A stretch of DNA of 64,000 bases. Origin: Acinetobacter proteolyticus (lineage in GTDB: Bacteria; Pseudomonadota; Gammaproteobacteria; Pseudomonadales; Moraxellaceae). Below are positions 7,699-14,058 of the stretch, in pieces. Under the pieces are notes generated by a model. It was not told the origin of the DNA and did no database searches. It was given only the letters and a program-made list of their open reading frames with translations. Position 1 is the first letter of the stretch. The number at the start of each line of letters is the position of its first letter. The stretch is taken from positions 1,020,935 to 1,084,934 of the forward strand of contig NZ_KB849179.1 of NCBI RefSeq assembly GCF_000367945.1, in the 5' to 3' direction. Both the position numbers and the translations under genes were made by a program.

Positions 7699-7764
7699 TT
7701 TTAAGTAGTGTGTTCTGTAATTAAGATTTCGCGAAGTAACAACTCACTTTGAATATGGTGAAAT

Positions 7765-7965
7765 TTACATTCTATTCATCTGTCTTTGTCTGCGTACAAG
7801 CCCTAGTACAGATTTGCGTACTCGTATCTCATCTTCAGTGTAAGGTAGATGCACTCTCAATTCTTCAATGGATAAAGAACTATTCTCTATCAAAAAACAG
7901 TCTTGCTCGGTAGTCCAACTGGTAAGAATAGGCTGAGGCTTTAAAGAGGATATTTTCATATACAT
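7765..7965 (-). CDS. Small protein with Myb/SANT-like helix pattern
   Basis: A 66-aa protein. The segment TSWTTEQDCFLIENSSLSIE followed by ELRVHLPYTEDEIRVR resembles homeodomain-like SANT/Myb repeats: a conserved Trp and acidic start, then a Leu-rich helix, then a basic recognition-like helix. It ends with a basic tail (VRRQRQMNRM). DNA binding is plausible. The start could be the ATG at 7965 or the one at 7959; neither has a strong ribosome binding site. It lies between the two 77-aa paralogues. Confidence 0.6.
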   Translation of the reverse strand: MYMKISSLKPQPILTSWTTEQDCFLIENSSLSIEELRVHLPYTEDEIRVRKSVLGLVRRQRQMNRM

Positions 7966-8021
7966 ATTCTAATCAAATTTGATCAATAAAAAAGTCCAAT
8001 TTCAAGTTGTATTAAGCATAT

Positions 8022-8042
8022 AAAAAACCTCCCGAAGGAGGT
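8022..8042 (-). terminator. Rho-independent terminator of paralogue B
   Basis: On the minus strand ACCTCC-TTCG-GGAGGT forms a six-pair stem followed by a T-run. It is eight bases after the stop at 8050 and uses the same UUCG design as the one at 5813-5836. Confidence 0.8.
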
Positions 8043-8049
8043 GTAAGTG

Positions 8050-8283
8050 CTATTCAATCTTGTAAATAAGTACATTCTTACTTACAACTTGATAAAGCTT
8101 GGGCCTTCTGAGTAACTCTAGAAGTTCCTTGGGGACATCATCCCCTGTTTCCGCATCTATCCATTTTACTATTGGGGTAACTCTAGAGTTCCAGTTTGAG
8201 TCGATGTTCACTAGAGGTTCAATAATTGATTGAATACGAGTTTTAGTTCCAGTCACTATATTTTTTAAAGTAATGATTGTCAT
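8050..8283 (-). CDS. 77-aa hypothetical protein, copy B of a paralogue pair
   Basis: This 77-aa protein starts MTIITLKNIVTGTKTR and aligns without gaps to the gene at 7386-7619. Conserved positions include TG at 11-12, K14, R16, P23, VN at 25-26, W41, G47 and DV at 49-50. TAAGGAG precedes the ATG at 8283. It has its own terminator, so it is a separate unit. The two copies differ enough that they are old duplicates or separate arrivals, not a recent tandem duplication. Confidence 0.7.
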   Translation of the reverse strand: MTIITLKNIVTGTKTRIQSIIEPLVNIDSNWNSRVTPIVKWIDAETGDDVPKELLELLRRPKLYQVVSKNVLIYKIE

Positions 8284-8300
8284 AATTCTCTCCTTAGTTG

Positions 8301-8358
8301 GAGATTTTTTGTACCATGTCCATTCTTTACAATGAGTGAGCCTTTAATAACTTAATGT
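8301..8358 (-). promoter_or_regulatory. Conserved upstream boxes of paralogue B
   Basis: GAGATTTTTTGTACCATG starts at 8301 and AACTTAATGT occupies 8349-8358, matching the boxes before paralogue A at exactly the same 48-base spacing. The bases between them are not conserved, which argues that the boxes themselves matter. Confidence 0.5.
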
Positions 8359-8439
8359 TATAAATACGATGTTCTTGTACATAAAAGTAACTAAAAGCTT
8401 GAATCTTAGGTAAGTGACGAATGATCAAATTTCACTCTT

Positions 8440-8473
8440 AAAAAAAGCCCATCAAAAAATTAATTTGACGGGC
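8440..8473 (-). terminator. Rho-independent terminator with no assigned gene
   Basis: On the minus strand GCCCGTCAAA and TTTGATGGGC pair (one mismatch) and are followed by a T-run. The nearest minus-strand gene upstream ends at 8844 and already has its own terminator at 8655-8682, so this one may end a separate short transcript. Confidence 0.6.
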
Positions 8474-8654
8474 CAAGGGGTTCAATTTCGATCATGTCAT
8501 TTTCAACTAAACCCATCGTACTGTAATCAGCTCAAAACAATACGACTTGTAGAATTTAATCAATAAAATTTGAACCAACAAGCGTATTTCTTTGAATCTG
8601 ACAATTACAGAACAATGATTACTGAAAATTTACAGCCTATTGTTTTGTAGGTTG
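8474..8654 (-). other. Gap between two terminators; possible short RNA or tiny gene
   Basis: No gene of usual size. The only frame ending at the terminator is an 18-codon ORF (MGLVENDMIE, then IEPLGPSN) whose stop lies in the terminator stem; it lacks a convincing ribosome binding site. A short noncoding transcript ending at 8440 is the simplest alternative. Confidence 0.25.
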
Positions 8655-8682
8655 AAAAAAGCCCATCAAGTGGATGATGGGC
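8655..8682 (-). terminator. Rho-independent terminator after the DUF4189 gene
   Basis: On the minus strand GCCCATC and GATGGGC form a seven-pair stem followed by six T. It is about 160 bases after the stop at 8844; the interval 8683-8843 shows no gene. Confidence 0.75.
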
Positions 8683-8843
8683 GTGCCAATGTAATCTCTT
8701 TTTTGGCATGGCCAATTAAACCAATCAAAATCTGAAAAATTCGTAAACCGCCAAGTCTTTATTGATTTGAAATAAAATAGTCATTCATGCTAAATTCGGA
8801 ATACAATCGGCGCATATTAAAGATATTCAAATACTTACAATTT

Positions 8844-9374
8844 TTACAAACTACATCCAGAATACACGATGCGACACGATTGCTGATTATTTAACGAGCA
8901 AAAAAGTAATGCAGCTTCTTTAGCCTTATCTTCTGAAACATTATATTTAATTTCTGATTTTTGGCCACCGTTATTCGGATCAGCCACAGCAACGCAGCCA
9001 TTTTTATATGTATGTGATAGCTCACATTTTTGTCCGCCATCCTTCTGACATCCTTTTAATGCATTTGTTTGTGCCTCTTCTTTAGATTTAAAATTTCTTG
9101 TAGAACCAAAGGCCCGCCCCTTTAATCCTTTACTTTTATCTTCGGCAATCGCTCCCCACAATGTTTCAGCCATAGGATACAAAGTTGGATTATCATTGGT
9201 GTTTCCCCCACTAGCCCCACCAGGAATTGGTGCACACCCCTGAACACCTTGCCCACCTATTGGATAATAGCCTGAAGGACAATTCCCTTCAGCATGTACA
9301 TACTGAATACCTAAGAAAATGATCAGAGCAAGAAAAATGGGAAGTTTGAATAGCTGATTACGAGTTGTTATCAC
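8844..9374 (-). CDS. Secreted DUF4189 domain protein
   Basis: I place the start at the GTG at 9374, because AAGGAG lies eight bases before it; the longer frame to 9410 would put that site inside the gene. The 176-aa product has a signal peptide ending in VHA, a Gly/Pro-rich segment with two Cys, then a DUF4189 domain (LWGAIAEDKSKG, then regularly spaced Cys in KGCQKDGGQKCE, YKNGCVAVA, LFCSLNN and YSGCSL). The even number of Cys suggests disulfides in the periplasm. The family function is not established. It is a stand-alone gene. Confidence 0.8.
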   Translation of the reverse strand: MITTRNQLFKLPIFLALIIFLGIQYVHAEGNCPSGYYPIGGQGVQGCAPIPGGASGGNTNDNPTLYPMAETLWGAIAEDKSKGLKGRAFGSTRNFKSKEEAQTNALKGCQKDGGQKCELSHTYKNGCVAVADPNNGGQKSEIKYNVSEDKAKEAALLFCSLNNQQSCRIVYSGCSL

Positions 9375-9451
9375 GTTATTAACTCCTTTTTGAATAATGA
9401 ATCTCATCATAGCTTTTATTTTACATTCTGAAATGGGATGAAAGATTTTAA

Positions 9452-9757
9452 TTGTATAAAATAAGAGCTACAGTTCTTTTCTTAACGGTATTGTATTTGA
9501 AAGTTAAAGCAGTTGTTCTTCAGGATGAAGACTTAAAATTACATAAACTCCGAAAAGTTCAAGATTCGGTATATGACGCTGTCCAAAAGAGTAGAGTCTC
9601 AAACTGGTTATGGATTTATGCAGAAACTGCTGAGTTTTTTAACTTTGACATATGGGATGAGTTAGACAATGCATACATCAATAAAGTCATCCATTATAAA
9701 AATAAGCTATATAAAGTTATTGAAATTAACTCTATTGGCAAAATTAGATATTCTTAA
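9452..9757 (+). CDS. Uncertain hypothetical protein
   Basis: A 101-codon frame opening with TTG directly after an in-frame TAA; there is no ATG near the start and no clear ribosome binding site. The middle (SNWLWIYAETAEFFNFDIWD) and the end (INKVIHYKNKLYKVIEINS) have plausible protein composition. It could be a real small gene or a remnant whose 5' part is lost. It diverges from the DUF4189 gene. Confidence 0.35.
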   Translation: MYKIRATVLFLTVLYLKVKAVVLQDEDLKLHKLRKVQDSVYDAVQKSRVSNWLWIYAETAEFFNFDIWDELDNAYINKVIHYKNKLYKVIEINSIGKIRYS

Positions 9758-9823
9758 ACGATGTAATCTGTAACACTGTTGGCCTAAAATTCAACAAACT
9801 TAAAAGCTTAAATAAACCTATTT

Positions 9824-10291
9824 TCAAAAATAGGGATGAATGCCTCTTTGATTCAACCCTACTTTTTTACGAACGCGAGTTTGATTTTCATTCAATAATG
9901 CTTCAAGCAATCCATCCAAGTTTTGATCATTTAGAACTGAAGGAGCAAATTCTGCATAGCCCAAACGATTAAAGAAAATATCTACTTTAGAGCTTTTTTG
10001 GACATACTTCATAGACCAATTTCTAAAACTATATTTTTGAATTTTTTTTACTTTAAATTCAATAATATTTTTATGTCTTGGATCTTTTTTGATACTTTCA
10101 AATAAAGGTAAAACAATGAAGTCTTCCCCTTCCAAGCACTGAAAAAATGCATTATTGGCATAATACAATACACCAAATACAACATTTTTAGAGTTAAAGT
10201 CTCTGGCTACTGTCAAAATATTGCTTAAATCATCAATCAAATCATCTGCAAGACCTTGTCGTGAACTTGCATAGCACAATTGAATTTTCAT
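9824..10291 (-). CDS. BLUF-domain blue-light sensor, BlsA-like
   Basis: A 155-aa single-domain BLUF protein, which binds FAD and senses blue light; in Acinetobacter BlsA does this and acts by protein-protein contact with regulators. The key residues are present: Tyr7 in CYASS, Asn33 in DFNSKN, Gln51 in FFQCLEG, and Trp92/Met94 in NWSMKY. The C-terminal 50 residues are the short helical extension seen in BlsA, with no output enzyme. It lies 39 bases after a second BLUF gene, on the same strand, and could share its transcript. Confidence 0.92.
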   Translation of the reverse strand: MKIQLCYASSRQGLADDLIDDLSNILTVARDFNSKNVVFGVLYYANNAFFQCLEGEDFIVLPLFESIKKDPRHKNIIEFKVKKIQKYSFRNWSMKYVQKSSKVDIFFNRLGYAEFAPSVLNDQNLDGLLEALLNENQTRVRKKVGLNQRGIHPYF

Positions 10292-10330
10292 TTTCTTCTC
10301 TTATGTACAATGCGGTAGTAAACTTTTACA

Positions 10331-10780
10331 CTATTCATTTACTTCAAAAACATACGGCTCAGTTGCATACTCTGCGGCTAAAAGTTGAATAAATGAAGGT
10401 ATAGAGTCTGTGGTAAGTAAAAATGGATTAAAATCATCCCTATGATTTTCTAAGAAAAAATCACCTAATCTTTTATTAATTGGTGCAAACTTCATATTCC
10501 AATGTTTAAAAAGACCAAAATCACATTTTTCGTAAAATAAAATTTCACAATTTTTATGACGATCATCTTTTAAAATTTTTTGATAAAACAGTTCATCAAC
10601 TTTACTTTTTCGACCTTCCAAACATTGAACAAAGTAACCATGTCCATAGTAAAGGACTCCTGTGATGTCGTTTCTAGAGTTGAAATCAACAGCTGTATCA
10701 AGGATTTTTAATAAATCATGTTTAAGATCAGGATAGATATTTGAGGCCTTACTTGCATATAAAACTCTAACGAATTCCAT
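10331..10780 (-). CDS. BLUF-domain blue-light sensor, second copy
   Basis: A 149-aa BLUF protein starting at the ATG at 10780; a TTG at 10801 would add seven residues. Tyr8 in LYASK, Asn34 in DFNSRN, Gln52 in FVQCLEG and Trp94/Met96 in HWNMKF are all in place, so the photocycle should work. It is clearly diverged from its neighbour at 9824-10291, mainly in the C-terminal tail, which in BlsA-like proteins contacts the partner. Different partners for the two sensors are therefore an inference. Confidence 0.9.
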   Translation of the reverse strand: MEFVRVLYASKASNIYPDLKHDLLKILDTAVDFNSRNDITGVLYYGHGYFVQCLEGRKSKVDELFYQKILKDDRHKNCEILFYEKCDFGLFKHWNMKFAPINKRLGDFFLENHRDDFNPFLLTTDSIPSFIQLLAAEYATEPYVFEVNE

Positions 10781-11255
10781 TTTGGATACACCCACATACA
10801 AAAATTACTTAGAGAGATGCCAAACATTTTCTTAAGAAAAAGCCTTTTGAGATTTAGTCTTTGAGGAAAGCTTGAATTACACCATACAGGTTTTTGTTTT
10901 TTAATGCTATTTTTATTTTTTACTTTCTTTCGTATAACATACACAATACTTATGTTAAGAAATATTAATAAACTTCGAATAAAATTAAATCAATTAAATA
11001 TAAACAACTGATTTATTTTAAAAATACTGAATTATTTGACAGAAAAATAGATCATTTAATAACCAAGTGTGCGAAATTTCTCATGATTATGTAAGCCAAA
11101 GCTTATACCGATTATTTCTTGAATAATTATAATTTTTTCATACACCAAATTTCGATAATCCATTATTTTTATTGAGTTTAAAATAATTAGCCATGATAAT
11201 TTTAGACTACAAAATAATATAAAGGCTTACTTTTAATAATGGTGTAAGACCCAAC
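10781..11255. other. AT-rich gap upstream of the BLUF genes
   Basis: No credible gene in 475 bases of very AT-rich DNA. It should contain the promoter of the BLUF pair on the minus strand and that of the membrane-protein gene on the plus strand. Confidence 0.5.
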
Positions 11256-11289
11256 ACCCACCTTTGAGATGAGGCCCTTAAAGGTGGGT
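11256..11289 (+). other. Strong hairpin in the leader of the membrane-protein gene
   Basis: ACCCACCTTT (11256-11265) and AAAGGTGGGT (11280-11289) form a perfect ten-pair stem with a 14-base loop, 32 bases before the ATG at 11322. No T-run follows. It may protect or control the mRNA of the following gene. Confidence 0.55.
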
Positions 11290-11321
11290 ATTCTCTTATG
11301 AAATTAAATTGAGGAAAAGAA

Positions 11322-11657
11322 ATGAATATCATCAAGAATTTTTTTATTTTTTCTCTTTCAGTAATAATTATTTCGTTAGCAATCATCTTGTTTGACAAAA
11401 TGGGAATGAATAAAAATTTTAATTTATTCTTTTCCTCATTCTTATACTCTGTTTTTATCACACTATACTTTAAAAACTTTCTAGTTAGTCTATTATGCTT
11501 TTCTGTATTTTTTAGCCTACTTTTTATATTAAGTCATTCTCTAGAAGTTTTTATGATGCTTTTAACATCTCTATCGACTCTTACGTTAATTGAAATTTTA
11601 ATGCCAAAGCTAAGAAAGAACCTAACCATTCCACTTTATAAAACTGATACTTTCTAG
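11322..11657 (+). CDS. Small multi-pass membrane protein
   Basis: A 111-aa protein almost entirely hydrophobic, with about four membrane segments (roughly residues 5-24, 32-50, 52-70 and 74-92) and a basic end (PKLRKN). The ATG at 11322 follows TTGAGGAAAAG, a reasonable ribosome binding site. No family is recognised. Its codons are extremely AT-rich compared with the core genes to the right, suggesting acquired DNA. Confidence 0.6.
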   Translation: MNIIKNFFIFSLSVIIISLAIILFDKMGMNKNFNLFFSSFLYSVFITLYFKNFLVSLLCFSVFFSLLFILSHSLEVFMMLLTSLSTLTLIEILMPKLRKNLTIPLYKTDTF

Positions 11658-12053
11658 TTTTTTATCCTAATTATGCAACTATTTTCAATGTTTTGATACT
11701 TAGTAATTAACGATTTGCTTACAAACATTTTGGCTGTAATGTCTTTAAATGCTGTAACTGATCGAGATTTCAAATAGATTTTCTAGCTGAGTCGTAGGAT
11801 CATTCTTTTTGATCCACTCTGCTCCGATAGCATTCAATTTTTTCTTCGAGATTGATGGAAGAAATGTTTCTAATGGGAGTTAAATACTAAAATTTCTAGT
11901 ATTTCCATTATTATGCTTATCATTAAAAGTATTGCCAGTTAAGTAATAATCGTACTTCTGTTATGACATTTGTTATTCTCAAGTTTAATTATTGAGCTAT
12001 TTTATAGTGTAAGTTTAAGTATTTTTCATTTGAATAAAAGACTCACAACAAAC
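11658..12053. other. Gene-free stretch with one possible relic
   Basis: No intact gene in about 400 bases. A short minus-strand frame at 11745-11879 has protein-like composition and is listed separately; the rest shows no structure that I can support. Confidence 0.5.
11745..11879 (-). pseudogene. Possible gene remnant of 44 codons
   Basis: The frame has no start codon at its 5' end and follows an in-frame stop, but encodes LPLETFLPSISKKKLNAIGA and a continuation with EWIKKNDPTTQLENLF, which looks like genuine protein. It may be the 3' end of a deleted gene. No family is recognised. Confidence 0.2.
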
Positions 12054-12088
12054 TGTGATGATCTGTGACACATCTAAAGATCATCACA
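12054..12088 (-). terminator. Hairpin after the flavin monooxygenase gene
   Basis: TGTGATGATC and GATCATCACA form a perfect ten-pair stem with a 15-base loop, 12 bases after the stop at 12101. The T-run is poor, so it may stabilise the 3' end more than terminate. Confidence 0.45.
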
Positions 12089-12100
12089 AACCCCATCAGC

Positions 12101-13192
12101 CTAAGCTTTCAGTAAGCCTCTGTCCTTTAAAATCGGTAAAACATGATCCCTGAAATATGGAAATTCTTGAGTGTAGTTGAGAAAAGATAAAGTACTACCT
12201 GAAAAACCTGTTTCATCTAACAGTATCAGCCCTTCTGCCACTTGTTCAGGCGTCCCAACCAACGGAAAACCACCATGGCCTACGGCAATACGTTGGCGTA
12301 ATTGTTCACGTAAATCAGCAGGGAATGATTTACAAAAGGCAAATAAGGTATCCATCAAATGTGCTACTGCACCATGATCAGCATGATTTAGCTGTCTATT
12401 CCACTCAGCTTTGGCTTCTTCTTCAGTAGCACGACAAATCACATGAGCAAAGGTCAGAACTTTAGTTTTGCGACCTAAAGTCTCAGCCTCATCTTTAAGT
12501 TCTTTAATTTCTGTCACAGAGCGTGATAAATCAGCGGCGGGTGTAAATAAAAAATCTGAGTTTTTAATGGCAAACTCGCGCCCTTCTTTTGAACCAGCAG
12601 CATTAAAAATGGGTGGAAAAACTTGAGGAGCTGGTTTGCCATAGGTGCCTTGCGTTTGAAAAAATTTTCCTTGCCAATCAAAAGGCTCATTACTTTGCCA
12701 AGTTTTTTTAATTAATTCATACCATTCTTGTGCATAACCATATCGTGTTTCATGATCATCCGGTAATTGTAATCCCATCGCGTCGTATTCAGGCTTATTC
12801 CAACCTGCTACAATATTTAAACCCACACGATTGTCACTGACTTGTGCCATAGTCGCAATTTGCTTGGCAACCACAATTGGATGATTCAGCACTGTATGCA
12901 GTGTGGCAAAGATATGAATATTTTTCGTTTTAGCTAGTAACGCCGATGTCCATGTCACGGTCTCTAACACAGTTCCGTGAAAATCTTTTTGACCGCCGTG
13001 ACCAATAAAACGTGCAGCGGATAACATAAAATCAATTCCTGCATCATCGGCCATTTGTGCCAATTCTAAGTTTTGGCTCCAGCTGGCATCCCAACCATCA
13101 TCCAGAGTCGAAGGTGTTAGACCTCCAGAACAATTAGAGGCAAAAATGCCTAATTTAAAGTGATCAGATAAGTTGAAGTTGTGTTGATGCAT
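12101..13192 (-). CDS. LLM-class flavin-dependent monooxygenase
   Basis: A 363-aa bacterial luciferase-like protein using FMNH2 supplied by a reductase. The pattern LGIFASNCSGGLTPS, then LAQMADDAGIDFMLSAARF, IFATLHTVLNHPIVVAKQ and VGLNIVAGWNKPEYDAMG matches the group that includes the dimethyl sulfone monooxygenase SfnG and the pyrimidine oxygenase RutA, both of very similar length. The GLNIVAGW motif is characteristic of this group. I cannot choose the substrate; neither rut nor sfn partners lie nearby. Oxidation of an organosulfur compound is possible, given the sulfur-related genes at 16.5-18.2 kb. It is transcribed alone. Confidence 0.8.
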   Translation of the reverse strand: MHQHNFNLSDHFKLGIFASNCSGGLTPSTLDDGWDASWSQNLELAQMADDAGIDFMLSAARFIGHGGQKDFHGTVLETVTWTSALLAKTKNIHIFATLHTVLNHPIVVAKQIATMAQVSDNRVGLNIVAGWNKPEYDAMGLQLPDDHETRYGYAQEWYELIKKTWQSNEPFDWQGKFFQTQGTYGKPAPQVFPPIFNAAGSKEGREFAIKNSDFLFTPAADLSRSVTEIKELKDEAETLGRKTKVLTFAHVICRATEEEAKAEWNRQLNHADHGAVAHLMDTLFAFCKSFPADLREQLRQRIAVGHGGFPLVGTPEQVAEGLILLDETGFSGSTLSFLNYTQEFPYFRDHVLPILKDRGLLKA

Positions 13193-13507
13193 GATTTTTC
13201 CTTTTTAATATAATTCGTTAAAAATTTTGAATGGGAAAATCCACTTCCCGAAAAAGCCAACTTTTATCAAAGTAAGGACTTATTTATCTATGTTTTAAAA
13301 TCGGTCCTGCTATGGTTAAATTTTCTATAAATTATGTGAAATGTAATTTAGCTTAGCAAAATAAATATCAATTAGAAAAGCTATTTTATACTAGAACATC
13401 AAATCAAATTCAAAATAATCGTCAGATAATGTGATTGACAAACATTCAGCAATTCATCTATAAATTATTATAAATTTCATATATCTATAAATCTAGGAAT
13501 AAGCACA
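13193..13507. other. Divergent promoter region
   Basis: A 315-base AT-rich gap between two divergent genes, so it should hold both promoters. I see no clear operator or small gene in it. Confidence 0.5.
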
Positions 13508-14002
13508 ATGGAACATCAGAATGACCTTCATCCTTTGGTTGCTCCATTAGCATCGCTTAACTACTTACATGAAGCACATCAATATATCGACAAGAATCTG
13601 ACAGTAATGCAAGTTTATAACTTAATGACAGGTCATCCGCCCTTTTGGCTACGTATCGCCTTTAAGATCAGAGATTTTTTAAGTTTAAAGTTTGGAGGTG
13701 TTCAACCGATCAAAGGCTTTAGTTCAGTTAAACCAGAAAATGTTTCGATCAACGAAAAGTTGGATTTTTTTGATGTGGTGAAAATTACGGACAAGGAATT
13801 ATATTTACAATCTACAGATAAGCACCTCAGTGTGTTAGTCGCATTACAGCTTCAGGAGCATGACGAGCTTAAGAATGAATTAACGATCACAACCAGTGTG
13901 ATTACTTACAATTTTTTCGGAAAAATTTATATGCTTCCTGTCTCCTTGGTGCATGATCTCATCGTCAAAAATTCATTAAAAAATTTAAATCGATCGTGTT
14001 AA
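13508..14002 (+). CDS. DUF2867 family protein
   Basis: A 164-aa protein with the pattern of DUF2867: GHPPFWLRIAFKIRDFLS near residue 42, then FFDVVKITDKELYLQSTDKHL and the C-terminal TTSVITYNFFGKIYMLPVSL followed by VHDLIV. The family resembles polyketide cyclase-like small proteins, but its function is unknown. The start at 13508 is preceded by AGGAATAAGC. It stands alone and converges on the TonB-dependent receptor gene. Confidence 0.75.
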   Translation: MEHQNDLHPLVAPLASLNYLHEAHQYIDKNLTVMQVYNLMTGHPPFWLRIAFKIRDFLSLKFGGVQPIKGFSSVKPENVSINEKLDFFDVVKITDKELYLQSTDKHLSVLVALQLQEHDELKNELTITTSVITYNFFGKIYMLPVSLVHDLIVKNSLKNLNRSC

Positions 14003-14058
14003 GTGGCGACCACTGAAAGCAGTTCTTGAGATTTTCTTTCAGTGGCCAGTTTTATACC

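Noticed and set aside
10708..10944. A 78-codon minus-strand frame overlapping the start of the second BLUF gene.
   Set aside because: It overlaps the BLUF gene in another frame and has low-complexity AT-driven composition.
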